From Annona cherimola (lineage: Eukaryota > Streptophyta > Magnoliopsida > Magnoliales > Annonaceae): a DNA stretch of 64,000 nucleotides. The notes beneath the pieces are model-generated. The model worked only from the letters and a program-made list of their open reading frames with translations, ran no database searches and was not told where the DNA came from. The position numbers and the translations under genes were made by a program. This document shows positions 11,661 to 23,693 of this stretch, piece by piece. The DNA lies in contig CM059972.1 in assembly GCA_030490835.1 (NCBI GenBank), forward strand, positions 35,567,452 through 35,631,451, given 5' to 3'. The stretch's first letter is position 1, and each line of letters starts with the position of its first letter.

Positions 11661-12103
11661 TAACCGGTGGCCTCTCACAAAATTGCCTGGTATGGAGCTG
11701 ACGTCTTGGTCTTCTTCCTCTGGGAAAGCCTCGTACTCGTCCGAGCGATCGAAAGAACCCAACCCGTAATAGGAATTGATCGTCTCAACATGGAAGGGGA
11801 CGATCTTGCCCCGAACTTTGACTTGCCCCTGCTCATGCTCCACCGCATTAGCATAAAATTCTTTGACCACCGGCGTGATAGCAGGCTGCGGTTGTGCCAT
11901 AAAATTCTGCCAACCCCGGGTATTCAGGTTGAGGAGCGGAGTGTCGAAGAGCGCATCGATCTTGATTCCCCTCTCAGGAATCAGGTGTCGCTTCTGAAGT
12001 GAGTTTGTGTACCGCTTGAACGCCTGAATGGACATGAACCTATTGGATCAAATTCCACCAGCTCTTGAATTTTCTTCCTCTTGGCAGTTGATGAGGAAGC
12101 CAT
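11661..12103 (-). pseudogene. Athila additional ORF, plant-transposon-protein type, truncated
   Basis: The minus strand starts MASSSTAKRKKIQELVEFDP, then shifts frame by one near 12,035 into RFMSIQAFKRYTNSLQKR, and continues through FYANAVEHEQGQVKVRGK and SYYGLG to about GNFVRGH, where the LTR of element C cuts it. The pattern (basic start, VRGK-I-F, then a short acidic run) is that of the ORF found downstream of pol in Athila-type elements, annotated as a putative plant transposon protein (Transposase_32-like); its role is unknown. It is separated from pol by about 330 non-coding bases. Confidence 0.6.
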
Positions 12104-12429
12104 GTCTCCAATAAATAGTCTCAAACAATCCTTGCAAGTAAAAATCCAAAAGCAACCAAACAAGCCAACCCTTCAAAAATTGCACACAAAGCAATCCACA
12201 CACAGTCACCAAGCCAACCTCCACAAAACCAATCACCAAACCAACAATCACCAAGCAATCCAACCACACAAGCCAACCTCCAAGCATGATCTTTATGAAA
12301 TTATGCTCCAAGTCATTTTCCTAAAAAAAAAAAAATCAAAACAAAAACAAAATTCAAAATGAAAATGAGTAATGGGTTGTCTCCCATTCAGTGCTAAGTT
12401 TATCATCCTTAGCCTGACATTTTCGCTGT
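12104..12429. other. Athila pol/aORF spacer
   Basis: This non-coding spacer is CA-rich on the plus strand between 12,150 and 12,300 with repeated CCAAC/CAAGC words, plus a short A run near 12,323. It ends next to the pol stop at 12430-12432. Confidence 0.5.
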
Positions 12430-13820
12430 TTAATTTTCTTTCAGTTCCACCACCTCCTTGCAACACTGAAAATCATCTCCCATACGATGCTTTAGACGTT
12501 GCCCATTCGCGGCAAAACCATTGTTGGATGCCTCGTTGAATATTTCCACTGCTCCGTGCTCAGTCGCTTTTATCACCACGAACGGACCCGACCATCTGGA
12601 TTTGAATTTCCCTGGAAAAAATTTCTATCTCGAATTGAAAAGTAGAACTTTCTGACCTGGCTCAAATCTCCGTGGTAGAATTTTTTTGTCATGCCATTTC
12701 TTCACCTTTTCATTATAGATTTTGGCATTTTCATAGGTTTGCATTCGGAATTCGTCTAACTCATCGAGTTGCAGCAAACGATGCTCTCCTGCTTGTTGCA
12801 TGTCCAGGTTTAGTTTTTCAATCGCCCAATACACATTGTGCTCCAACTCCAGTAGCAGATGACAGGCTTTTCCATAAACCAGTTGGTAGGGAAACATTCC
12901 AAACTGGGTTTTGTAGGCAGTTCGATACGCCCATAATGCGTCGTCTAGCTTAATAGACCAGTCTTTGCGAGATGACCCGATCATTTTCTCCAGAATTTGC
13001 TTTAATTCCCTGTTGGCCAACTCGACTTTTCTATTGGCTTGTAGATGATAAGATGCCGTCACCTTGTGGCGTACGCCATATCTGTGCAAAATTGCAATAA
13101 ACTGGCAGTTGCAGAAATGGGATCCTTCATCACTAATGATCACCCGGGGCATGTCGAAATGAATAAAAATGTTCTTCTTGATGAATTTGATGACTGTTTT
13201 GGCATATCCTGCTTGAGTGGGAATCGCTTCTACCCATTTGGAAACATAATCAACAACCACCATAATATATTGGTTTTCAAATGACGGGATGAATGGGCCC
13301 ATGAAGTCGATACCCCAAACGTCAAATATTTCTACTTCAATGACATTAGTGAGAGGCATTTCATGTCTTTTGGAAACATTACTTGTCTGTTGGCATTGAT
13401 CGCACCTTTTGACATAAAAATGGGCATCTTTGAATAGAGATGACTAGTAGAATCCTGATTAAAGTATTTTCGCCTCACTTTTATCTCCTTGAAAGTGGTC
13501 CCCATACGGAGATGAATGGCAGCTCTGCAGTATTGATTCATGTTCACACTCTGGAATACATCTCCGATATAAGTGGTTTGGGCATTGCTTGAACAAATAT
13601 GGATCATCCTAGAAATAGAATTTCACGTCATGGAGAAATTTCTTTCTTTGGTGTGAATTCAGCTCCGGAGGTAACAATCCACTAACGATATAATTTACAA
13701 AGTCTACATACCATGGTGGACTGCCTGGGGAGATGGAAAATAACTGCTCATCCAGAAACACTTCCCGAATCTGCTCCGTGTCTTGGGCTGGCTGGGATCC
13801 TTCGAGGCAGGATAAATGGT
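12430..13820 (-). pseudogene. pol: Athila integrase, decayed
   Basis: Minus strand. The RNase H end reads DHLSCLEGSQ, then a linker, then the zinc-binding region ending KRCDQCQQTSNVSKRHEMPL with several stops. The catalytic core is well kept: GIDFMGPF (first Asp), IISDEGSHFCN (second Asp; usually DGGSHF) and KVELANRELK (Glu). The C-terminal domain reads KSRWSGPFVV, HGAVEI and ANGQRLKHRMGDDF, with one stop after LLFNSR and the final stop at 12430-12432. No chromodomain is seen, as expected for the Athila lineage. Integrase joins the cDNA to the chromosome. This copy cannot be expressed whole. Confidence 0.85.
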
Positions 13821-15195
13821 CAAAGACCTAATTTTCAGCTCCCTTTTGGTCTTCGATTTTGAGGTCGAACTCCTGTAGCAGTAGGACCCACCGGATCAAG
13901 CGTGGTTTTGCATCCTTTTTCTCGATTAAATATTTGATGGCCGAATGGTCTGTGTACACGATCACTTTGGTGCCCACCAGATAGGCTCTGAATTTATCGA
14001 ATGCAAATACCACCGCTAGCAGCTCCTTTTCTGTCGTGGTATAATTCATTTGAGTCTCGTTCAGATTTTTGCTAGCGTAGTAGATGGAGTGAAAAACTCT
14101 ATTCTTTCGCTGGCCCAGTACTGCTCCTATTGCATAGTCACTCGCATCGCACATCAATTCGAATGGGAAATAATGATTGGAGCAGATACCAATCTCTTTT
14201 TTAGTTCCTGGAATGCCTCCATGCATTCACTAGTGAATTCGAATGGCGCATCTTTCTCGAGCAGCGAACATAGCGGCTTGGCTATTTTGGAAAAGTCTTT
14301 TATGAACCGCCTGTAGAACCCTGCATGTCCCAGAAAACTGTGAATGCCTTTGACTGAAGTGGGTGGAGGCAATTTCTCAATCGTCTCGATTATAACTTTG
14401 TCCACTTCAATTCCCTGTTCAGAGACTCGGTGACCAAGTACGATGCCCTCCTGTACCATAAAATGACACCTTTTCCAGTTGAGAACCAGGTTTGTATCCT
14501 CGCAATGCTGGAGCATCTTTGATAAGTTGGTCAGGCACTCGTCATAGGAATTCCCGAATACTGAGAAATCATCCATGAATACCTCCAGGAAATCCTCTAC
14601 CATATCAGTGAAAATGGCCATCATATAACGCTGAAATGTACCTAGGGCATTGCATAGGCCAAATGGCATTCGCTTGAATGCGAACGTGCCATATGTACAT
14701 GTGAATGTGGTCTTTTCTTGGTCCTCCAGTGTTATCATAATCTGGTAGCCTAAATAACCATCCAGAAAGTAATAGAACTCCCACCCCGCCAACCTGTCCA
14801 GCATTTGATCAATGAATGAGAGTGGAAAATGATCCTTTCGAGTGGCTATATTCAGCTTGCGGTAGTCCATGCAAACTCGCCAACCAGTAATTGTCCTGGT
14901 CGGGATCAACTCGTTGTTCTCATTGGAGACAACCATCATACCACCTTTCTTCGGAACGCACTACACTGGGCTGACCCACGAGCTGTCGAAGATCCGGTAT
15001 ATAACGCTTGCATCTAGCCATTTGATAATCTCTTTTTTGACTACCTCTTTCATGATTGGGTTCGACCTTCTCCGCGCTTCAATAGATGGCCTGGAATTCT
15101 CTTCCACTTGAATTTTATGCGTGCAAATGGATAGGCTGATGCCTTTGATGTCGGCTATGGTCCATCCTATGGCCTTTTTATGATTTCTGAGCACT
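13821..15195 (-). pseudogene. pol: Athila reverse transcriptase and RNase H
   Basis: Minus strand. RT motifs in order: SWVSPV, VCMDYRKLN, PLSFIDQMLDRLAG, FLDGYLGYQ, TFTCTYGTFAFKRMPFGL and the catalytic FMDDFSVFG, which is the Athila form of YXDD. RNase H follows in a shifted frame with [31 protein letters not shown] and [10 protein letters not shown]. Stops and two frameshifts (near 14,940 and 14,200) break it. It copies element RNA into cDNA. The order gag-PR-RT-RH-IN is the Ty3/gypsy order, and the motifs resemble Athila rather than chromoviruses. Confidence 0.9.
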
Positions 15196-16203
15196 CTAAG
15201 CAGTTTTTCTTCCTACACGGGATCCAGTGCAGAAGAAATAATCACCAAGAGTGAGGACTCTGCTCCAAGATAGGCATATCTGAGGTGCTTTTGGCAGGGG
15301 TTTCAGATCCAAAACAGGTGGCTCTTCAATCGACAGGTTCAACTGTTTAAAAGATTCTGGCTTGAGCTCCAGCGATTCGAATTTCTGCGAGTATTGTGGA
15401 AAAGTTGGAGATTTCTGTAGGTAACGTATCATGTCTACCGAATCGTTGTCAGATTCACTGATTTCTTCCACCAGCGATGCCTCCTGGACGTCTTTGAAAG
15501 CTGAGATTTGGAATTCAGCCTGAACTGCTGAATCCACCATGTCGATCATTAGGCATTCGTCTGGATCATTTGGTAACTGTATCGCCTTGAACACGCTAAA
15601 AGTAACATGTTCGTTTTGAACCCGCATGGTTATCTCTCCAGCCTGTACGTCGATGATAGCCTTGCCATTGCAAGGAAAGGCCGACTCAGAATGATTGGCA
15701 CGTCTCGATCTTCTTCATAATCCAGGATAATGAAATCTGCAGGAAAGATGAACTTGTCCACATTAACAAGAACATCTTCGATAATGCCCTCCGGATATGT
15801 TAAGGACCGGTCTACCAGTTGCAGCATGACTGTCGTAGGTCGCGCTTCCCCGATGCCTAATTTTCTGAAAATTGACTTGGGCATGAGATTAATGCTGGCT
15901 CTCAAGTCGCATAGGGCTCTCCTGAAATATTAGTTTCTGATTGTGCACAAGATAGTGAAACTCCCTAGATCCTTGAGCTTAGGAGGTATCTTCCTCTGCA
16001 CCATAGCACTGGTTTCCTCTGTTAACGCCACCGTCTCGAATTCTGTCAACCGCCTTTTCTTGGATAGAACATCTTTCATGAATTTAGCATATCTTGACAT
16101 TTGTTCCAAGGCTTCAACAAGTGGTATGTTGATGTGTAGCTGCTTTAATACCTCTAAAAACTTCTTAAATTGGCCCTCCTTTTTTTTCTTTGTGAATCTC
16201 TAA
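15196..16203 (-). pseudogene. pol: Athila protease region
   Basis: Minus strand. Upstream reads VLKQLHINIPLVEALEQM and FETVALTEETSAMVQRKIPP. Then the aspartic protease: the active site is ALCDLRASINLMP (codons near 15894-15908), where the family has DLGAS, so the glycine is Arg (AGA, 15900-15902). PIILSRPFLAMA replaces the usual ILGRPFLAT. A stop and a frame break precede the site. Downstream, MRVQNEHVTFSVFKAI and an acidic linker lead to RT. The Gly-to-Arg change would be expected to abolish activity; that is inferred from the family motif. Confidence 0.8.
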
Positions 16204-17754
16204 GGAAATGGAGGAGTTGCCCTTTGATTTGTGGCGATTTCAGCATTCGGTTGCTTCTGACTAGTATTTGGTTCCTCTGTCCCTGAGACCGCTGAATCAA
16301 AGGATTAGTGGGTTCAATTACCGCTTTTGGTGGAATTATGTCGGGCAACTGCTTTCTACTACGCAATCTGATTGCTTGCACCTGTTCTTTGCCTTTTCCT
16401 TTCGGGTTTTGCTCTGTATCGCTCGTCAATGAACCTTGAGGCCGGTTGCTTAGAGCTAAGGCCAGTTGGCCTATCTGTTCTTACAAGTTCATGTTCGTTG
16501 TGATATGGGATTACATGAATTGCATAAAGAGATTTTCCAGATCAGATTTCTTCTCTTCTCGCGGTGGTGGATTGAATTGAGCTGGTCTTGCTGGTTGTTA
16601 CTGTGGGGGATGCTGCGACAGTCCTGGCGGCTGATTCGGCCTTGTCTGGTTGTTCCATGAGAAATTAGGATGATTTCTCTAGCCTGGGTTGTAGTTGTTC
16701 CCATATGGATTTGCTGGATTTCTCCGGATTGGAGGCACATTGATCATTGGGATGGCCGAATTCTCCACACCATGTGCAAATATCTGCTTTGTTGGCTGCT
16801 TTGGTGTAGGCGCCCCTACTACACTAACATTGGCTGGCATGAAAAGATTCTGAATATGCCAGGATAAAGCGTCGATGTGGGCTTTAATCGATGAAACTGC
16901 GTCCAGTTGGAGTAGACCCCCACTTTGGCTTCTGTCAGATGGCGGTTGATAGGTATTTGCAGCCATGTTTTCAAGTAGAGCGTATGATTCTCGATAGATT
17001 TTCCTCAGCAGAGAACCATTTGATGATGAATCCACCATGTGATAGGTGGAATCCTGGAGACCATTGTAGAAAATTTGAATTTGAACCCACGGCTAAATTC
17101 CATGATACAGGCACTTCCGGAGTAGGTCTTTGAAACGATCCCACGCCTCTGATAGGGTCTCCTCTTTGTGTTGCTTGAATGAGACTATGTCCATCCTCAG
17201 CTTGGCCAACTTGGCGGGCGAGAAATATTTCTCTAGGAATTTCTGAGCCAAGTCGTTCCATGTATTGACAGAGTTTGGGGGAAAAGAATCAAGCCACTTT
17301 GAAGCTCTATCCCTCAGTGAAAATGGAAAAGTCCGTAGCCGCATTGCCTCATCGGAGACCCCATTCTGCTTGAACGTGTTCATGATCTGCAGGAAATTCC
17401 GTAGATGGTAGTGGGGATTTTCAGAAGACAATCCCCCAAACTGCCCAATGGACTGGAGCATCTAGAAAATCACCGGTTTGATCTCAAAGTTGTTGGTATC
17501 GATAAGAGGAGGTGCGATGCTAGTTTGAACTGCATTCTGGCTAAGCGCAATGATATCCTAAATGGGTTGGTCCAAATCATCTTTTGGTGGATGAATTAGA
17601 ATCTCAATCCTTTGGTTCCCCAGTTGGTTTGCGTGAACGTTCTCGTCCTGATTCTCAATGCGCTCCATAGTATGTTGTTGGCTCCTAGCTTCCCTGCTCT
17701 TACGATGCCTTCTCAGATAGCTTCTTTCGGGTTCTGGATCAAAAGGAATAATGA
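16204..17754 (-). pseudogene. gag: Athila gag, 5'-truncated
   Basis: Minus strand. The first readable residues are IIPFDPEPERSYLRR, typical for the Athila Gag N-terminus a few residues after its Met. The frame then passes two stops into [21 protein letters not shown], the retrotransposon gag fold ([34 protein letters not shown]), a Pro/Asn-rich linker and a basic tail. There are at least six stops or shifts. The start codon is lost because an LTR of the Y array abuts at 17755. Gag forms the particle that packages element RNA. Confidence 0.85.
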
Positions 17755-20700
17755 TGTGGCGCCCCAGCCCGAGACGTCACTTCCTTACCTCAACATCTTA
17801 CAGATTGGTAAATGTGAATTAGGATTGTTGCCCTGATCATGCGGCGGGATTTTAATTGGAACTTGTCCAATTTTTTTTTCATTTCTTCATTCATCATCAT
17901 TTCATTTATAATATAAGCAATGATACACTTGTACATATCCTTTAAACCATTTCAACAATACTGTTAGAAACATTTTGAGTAAAACATTTTGATAAATATT
18001 TGAAATGTTTGAAAAATAACACACTTTAAAACCCTTTTAATAGAAGAATTTCAAAACTTTTAGATTTTCAAAAATAAATCATATATTTTTTCCTAGGATT
18101 TTCTTGGTTTCCATTTCGGGGCCTTTTGCTCACAAAAGTTATGCAATTGTACTAACCCCTTCTCAACCACCTTAAAATCAATTTCTTGTCCACATATCAA
18201 TTTTGTCATTTTTATATATAAAGGAGCCTCGCATGGTCTTTTGTATGCTAATTTAGCAACTCGAAACTAAACCATTTTAAGAAAATCAATATAGGAGGTT
18301 GGTCATCCTTAAATCCTCTTCAACACATCCATATAAACATTTTTCAAGATATTTTTAGCATAGATTTCCTTATCTAAAGGAAATCAAAACTTTTAGAATA
18401 TCATTTCAAAACATATGAACTATGTCCAAATCATCATTTATTATTTGAATATCATGACCTAGCAAAACAAATTTTTTTCATAAATCAAATCCCTCTTTTA
18501 TTATGACATGATTATTTATCATTAAACATCATAAGAGAAATTCAAAACTTTTTTACATTTGTTGCTTTGTGAAAAATGGAAAAATTTTCTTTTTCTTATA
18601 AAATATTTTTGAAACAACATCATAAATAACTTGATTGCTTAAAGGCAAATTCTTAAAACCATCGGCATCAAACATGAAATCCTTTAAAAACATTATCGTG
18701 GAGAACTTGCTTACTCATAAGCAAAATTCTCGAATTCTATTAACATAAAGCATTGTCAATCTAAGGCAACCCTTGTGATAAAATTCTTATCTTAAAAAGG
18801 TTGCTTGTTTCCCATGAAGCAAACCTTGAGGCTTTTCCTTAAAGCCATTCTTTTCCAAAACTTACGACTTTTCATTAAAGCCGTCATTTTTCAAAACTTG
18901 TGGCTTTTCATTAAAGTCATCATTTTCAAAACTTGTGCTTGCCCATTCGTTAAAACATAAACATAAACATAAACATAAACATAAATATTTCAATCATATC
19001 AATCACATAGAAAGAAAATAGCATTTTAGAAAGTTTGCTTGCTTACCTAAGATCGCCATAATCCCTTTCCTTCCATTCTTTTCCTTGCCTTTTCCTAGAT
19101 AAACGAAAATAACATTTCATTTATTTGCATCATTTTCAAATACTTATATTCTTTAGGTTTTCGAACCTACATAAGTTCATCTAATTTAACCCACTTGTCC
19201 TTCAAGTCGGGTGTTTATACTTATCTCTTCATATACGTCCATTTTTCAACACATACTTATGTGTTTCTTAAATTTTTCAAAATAGCAACTTGTCTCTAAT
19301 TCCAGCATGATTAAAACCATTAATTACCACTATACTTAGGATATTATTATGGAATTTAAATCCACTAATCATATGTTTCCAAAACAGCAACTTTGGAACC
19401 CATTTTTCACCCGTTTAACGTGTCTTTTGACACATATCCATAAGCAGATTTATAAATCCAAATTTTCAGCAAATAATCCCACTTTTATTAATCCAAATTT
19501 ATGGTATTAACCTACACTTCAATTTGGATCATTTCTACATCGGTTTCATATTTCGTTTTGATTTTTTCTCCAACTATTCACATATGCTGAAATCAGGCGT
19601 ACTGAATTCTCAAAAACTTGAATTAATATCAAATCAAGTAGTTTTGATCTGAAATTTCTACCATACCTTAATACCTACATGAATTAACCAAAATAAATAT
19701 TTATATCATGAAATATTTAGTATTTATATTTATTTTTGTATTTTTACTCTGCGGGACAGCAGCGCTGCTTTTCAGACAGCCTTAATCACGTTAATTATGG
19801 GGTATATTTATACCGATCAAAATCTAATTTTTATTTTATTCTTGTGATACTCAATATGTCTTATATATCCTATAAATTTTTAGCCCAAATTTCCTTATAT
19901 AAAAATTATTAAAAATCATTTGGTGCAGCTGATCCTGCCACCCGTTTAATCCTGTCCAGGTTGATTTTCTCAGATTTTTCATTTACAAATATCTTATCCC
20001 TTTAAGCTAAAAATTGAGTCTCTCATTACTCACCCCATCATGATTCCTCCTAAAAACTTTTATACTAAAATTCATCCATTTACTGTTCCGTTCATATTTT
20101 AGTTTACAACATCATATAACTCCCTGATTTGAGAAATAAAATCAAGATTAACATATACTTACTTGATTAATTGATAATCCCTCCATTGAGCACTTGAAAT
20201 TACCTTCTTTTTCTCTCCACATTTCTGGGTTTGACGTGCCCTAGCTGCTGCTCATAGAGAAAATTTTCATTTTTCTCTTATTTTCCTTTCTACTCTCTCT
20301 TCTGCTCTCTTCTTCTCTCTCTTTCTCTCTCTCCTTCTCCCCTGCTGGAAACGACAGCCATGCTCCCCCATTTCCTCCTTTTAGTTGCTACTTTTCTTGG
20401 TGCCCAAGTAACCCCATAGGCATTTTAGTAAATTCCATTTTCACTTTCCACAATTGCCCTTATTTACTTAGCTCTTAGGCAACTTGTTACTTGCTCTCCA
20501 AAAAATTAACTTCCCATGATAATTAGCTTAATCCATTCCATTCATCTCATAGATTTTATAATTTTATTCCATCGTTTCAAATTTCATCTCAATCCAACGT
20601 TTCTACATCAAATTATGATCACTTGAATTTATCTTTTGGATTTGGGATAAAAAAAATTAATTATCACCCTAGTTCCATCATGATTCCCTTAATCCAATCC

Positions 20701-20897
20701 ATTCATAAGATCGGGCCTACCGTCGTGAGCTTACCTTTCAAATTTCAACGAAATCCGCCTTGTAGGCGTCAAGTTATGAATTCTCTATCATTTTTCACAT
20801 TAATTTCATAATTACACTTTAATCTCCATAATTTAAATCAAGGAATTCATAACATATTTTCACCTTTAAATTCTTATTAAGCCCCACGGGTCATACC
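17755..20897 (-). mobile_element. LTR Y1, first segment
   Basis: Minus-oriented LTR whose 3' terminus (plus-strand TGTGGCGCCCC) abuts Athila gag at 17755. It is interrupted at 20897 by copia element 1 and resumes at 38292. Together the two parts make about 3,325 bp, equal to the neighbouring Y LTRs. It contains a CT-rich promoter region (20,280-20,350), the cassette near 20,740-20,780 and the terminal hairpin at 17816-17838. The flank on the left is AATGA; the matching duplication would lie beyond the window. Confidence 0.9.
18955..18990. repeat. Hexanucleotide microsatellite (ACATAA)n
   Basis: About five consecutive ACATAA units. The same site has about three units in LTR Y2 (near 52,442) and Y3 (near 57,842) and none in Y4, so it is a length-variable tract inside the LTR. 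Confidence 0.8.
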
Positions 20898-21800
20898 TAT
20901 TGGTCCTGAGTTGATGACAATTACCCAAGAGGGGAGGGGTGAATTGGGTATTTAAAATTTTAAACTTGAATTAGAGACTTTACCCCGGTTTAGTTTAATC
21001 TCCTTTAATAAGACAAATGGAAAGCAATAAGATAATGAAAGTGGAAATGAAAAAGCAATAGACAAGATTTATAGTGGTTCGGGCAACCTTCCCTACTCCA
21101 CTCTTCCAAGCTCACACTCCCTTGTGACTTGGGTTCCACTATGTATTCCGCGAATACAATTAGAGTCTCCGCTCTCTTCTAGATTCTAGATCTAGGGGGC
21201 ATGTACAACCAGAGCCTCCACTCTCTTCTAGATTCTAGCTCTAGGGGGCGTATACAACAAATAGCACAAGTAGGTGACGAGTTCCACTCCAATCACAACA
21301 CTACTTTGCTATAGTTTGGTTTGAAACACCAATATCAAACCAAGCACTAAAAACTAAATAATAAGATGAAATAGAAGAAATCTACACTTTACAAATTTAT
21401 GTAGCAAGTTCCAGCTCAAGGAAGAATCTGTAGAAGCAACGAATCGTTTTGCGTTGAAGCAAACAACAACTTTGAAGCTTGTTCTTCCTTTGAAAGTGTA
21501 TAGATCACTCAATTATAGAGAAAAGTGGATTGAAACTCTTTGCATTTTGATCTTAGTGACATTGTCATATATATATTTCATTTTCAATAAGTTGAATCTT
21601 GAACAATCATCTTAAAATGGAACATTAGTAATCAAAACAAAACTCAAGTAATCAGAGCAAAATTCAAGTGTAACTTTTGCATAAGTAATCAGAGCATAAG
21701 CAATCTTTTCATATTAAAAATTTTATGCAAGTTTCAAAAGTAAAATAAAACCTATATACAAGCTACCCAACCCAAAAAGTAAACTCAAAACTCTCAAACT
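20898..21800 (-). mobile_element. 3' LTR of copia element 1
   Basis: Read on the plus strand it begins TATTGGTCCTGAG, the counterpart of TGTTGGTCCCGAG at 36449. It stays closely similar to the 5' LTR for about 640 bases, to ATTGAAACTCTT near 21,540. From there to the polypurine tract the two are unrelated; this part has repeated AAGTAATCAGAGC words instead of GTCGAC repeats. The end is placed at the purine tract (minus strand AAAAAGGGGGAGAAG, 21801-21815) and is approximate. Confidence 0.65.
21174..21255. repeat. 48-bp minisatellite in copia LTR, two units
   Basis: Two units of TCTTCTAGATTCTAGCTC plus TAGGGGGC and flank. The 5' LTR of the same element has three units at 36714-36855, and copia 2 has one near 43,090. 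Confidence 0.75.
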
Positions 21801-21815
21801 TCTCCCCCTTTTTGT
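21801..21815 (-). other. Polypurine tract, copia element 1
   Basis: The minus strand reads AAAAAGGGGGAGAAG right after the additional ORF, in a GACAAAAAGGGGGAGAAG context that also occurs at about 51,050 in copia 2. It is the likely second-strand primer. Confidence 0.6.
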
Positions 21816-23341
21816 CAATCGAGCAAATAGGGGTCGACTCGAAGAGCTTTGGTGAACTGGAACACAGAGATAGGGTATGGAGTCGGGCGAACGGGTCGAA
21901 TGAGAGCCGAGGAGTAAAATGAGGATATTAGGGCTGGTGTGGGATCTCGTCGAACTGATCCAGTGTCAAATGGATCAAGCTCGGGGATAGGCTGATGATA
22001 ATGGCTTCCGGATGCTAAGTGATATCGGATGGTCCGGAGCTCCCTATCCATGCGATCCTGTTGAGAATGCATATCCATGATAGCATGTAGGACCTCGGCG
22101 ATCCTACTGGTCATCCGGTCCTCTAGCTGCTCCAGGTGCTCTCGAAGGGTCTAAAATGAAGTATCCCGAGATGGTGGTCGTGGTGCTAGGTCTGGAATCT
22201 CAGATCCTCTAGGGGAGCACGACCCATGTGATGGTGGTGATGCAAGCTCCTCGGGTGCATCCTGTGGTGGAGCGGGTTCAGCCCTAAGTTGATTTATATT
22301 GATCTTCATTCTTTGGATTAATGCTTTGTTGATCGCATTCGTAAGCTTTAACACCTCGAATGGCTCTCCATTGATATCAACTCCAAAATGTTCTAGGATC
22401 TTTGTGATCCAAGTCCCATAAGGCAAAACCCCTCGTGGGTTGTCTTTCCTAGAACTTAGGGCTTCTATGAACAACCGAGGGAGGCTGACTTTGACTCAGT
22501 TCACAAGCTTCCACAGTATTCCTGCTTCCTGTGGGTTGAGCTGATTTCTACCGCCACCTTTAGGGTAGATGCAATGTGCAATCAATAATCTGAGGACCCT
22601 AAGCCTCGAGGATAAGTCCATGTAATGTAAGAAATTAATCCCTGGATGATACTTATTGCTCCTGGTGAGCTGATTGTAGATATCTGAGAGGGTAAGATTT
22701 TCAGGTAATGGCTCATCCTCATAAGGTACTTCTAAGATTTGCCCCACATTCATGATTGCCTCCTCTAACCTTGGGGTTACTCCGATTCCAAAAAATATGT
22801 CAACTCCTTTGACAAAGGTATCGAAGTACTCGTCATCCCATAGATAGTAAAAGATACAAGTCAAATCGGGATATACCCTTTCATCTACCTTTAGTAGGCT
22901 AGTCCACCCTTGGAAATCCAGTAGCTGCTCAATGTCTGACTCATAATCCCTCAAAAATTTAAAGTCGATGATTTTTGGGATGAATACCTTTCGTAGAACG
23001 ACTTGTAGAACCGACTGTGCTGTAACTAGGTCTTGAAATATGTTGTTGGCATTTTCAGGACTTGGGCTTTAGCAGCCGTGGCTCCCTTCTTTCTAACCCC
23101 AGATTGCGTGTTTTGCGAGGTCTAGGGTTGTTCTTCCCGGGCAACCGTTGTCGATGGAGTCCCAATTTGGAAACGGACTCTACGGCCTGTAGAGGTCGAA
23201 GGCTTTTCTCGAGCTCGCTTTGAGGGGGTTTGTTGCCTTCTAGGTATGTCCTCCTCAGTTTGGGAGTTGGTTTATCTGGAAACCGGCTTCAATGATGGTT
23301 TGGACACTGCCAATTTTGGCAATCGGGATTTAGGAGCCATT
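21815..23341 (-). pseudogene. Additional ORF of copia 1, plant-transposon-protein type
   Basis: Minus strand. It starts at MAPKSRLPKLAVSKPSLKPV and has a basic Ser/Thr/Gln-rich N-terminus. The middle reads GWTSLLKVDERVYPDLTCIF, RLEEAIMNVGQILEVP, LLIAHCIYPKGGGRNQLNP and VLPYGTWITKILEHFGVDI. The C-terminus (RIAEVLHAIMDMHSQQDRMD) looks helical and coiled. About 500 codons with several stops and shifts. The IxPKGG, LPYG and HFGVD motifs resemble the putative plant transposon protein domain (Transposase_32-like) also seen downstream of Athila pol. Function unknown. No membrane segment was seen, so an envelope role as proposed for SIRE elements is not supported here. Confidence 0.6.
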
Positions 23342-23693
23342 TTGTAATGGGATTTTGATTTCTAAAGGAATTTGCAAAGAGAATGAGAAAGAGCCTGAGA
23401 AGATAGGAGAAAACGCAAGGGTAAGTTAGAGCAGTCGCACGGGAGAGAAGTAATGAGAGATCAGGGAGAGTTGTTGGAAATTGGAAAAATGAGAGATATA
23501 GAGAGCTCAGGTGACGGTGGGAGGAGAAGAGCAAAATGGGATCGACAAAGAGAGAGAGATAGAGAAAGAGAAAAGCAAGCCAAAAATGGAAAGAAAGGAA
23601 GAACTCGCCGGAGAGAAAATGAGAGAGGGAGATGCTGTCGCGGGAGGAGAAATGAGAAGGAAGAAAGGAGAGAAGAAAGAAAAGAAGAGAGAA
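23342..23693 (-). promoter_or_regulatory. Pyrimidine-rich leader of the additional ORF
   Basis: On the minus strand this leader is a long CT-rich stretch with a CTAAC branch-like word and TTCTCAG, a plausible 3' splice site, about 60 bases before the ATG at 23341. This would fit expression of the downstream ORF from a spliced RNA. The donor was not identified. Confidence 0.35.

Noticed and set aside
12672..14316. Plus-strand frames over the Athila pol region
   Set aside because: They are antisense shadows of the decayed integrase and RT, which show clear family motifs on the minus strand.
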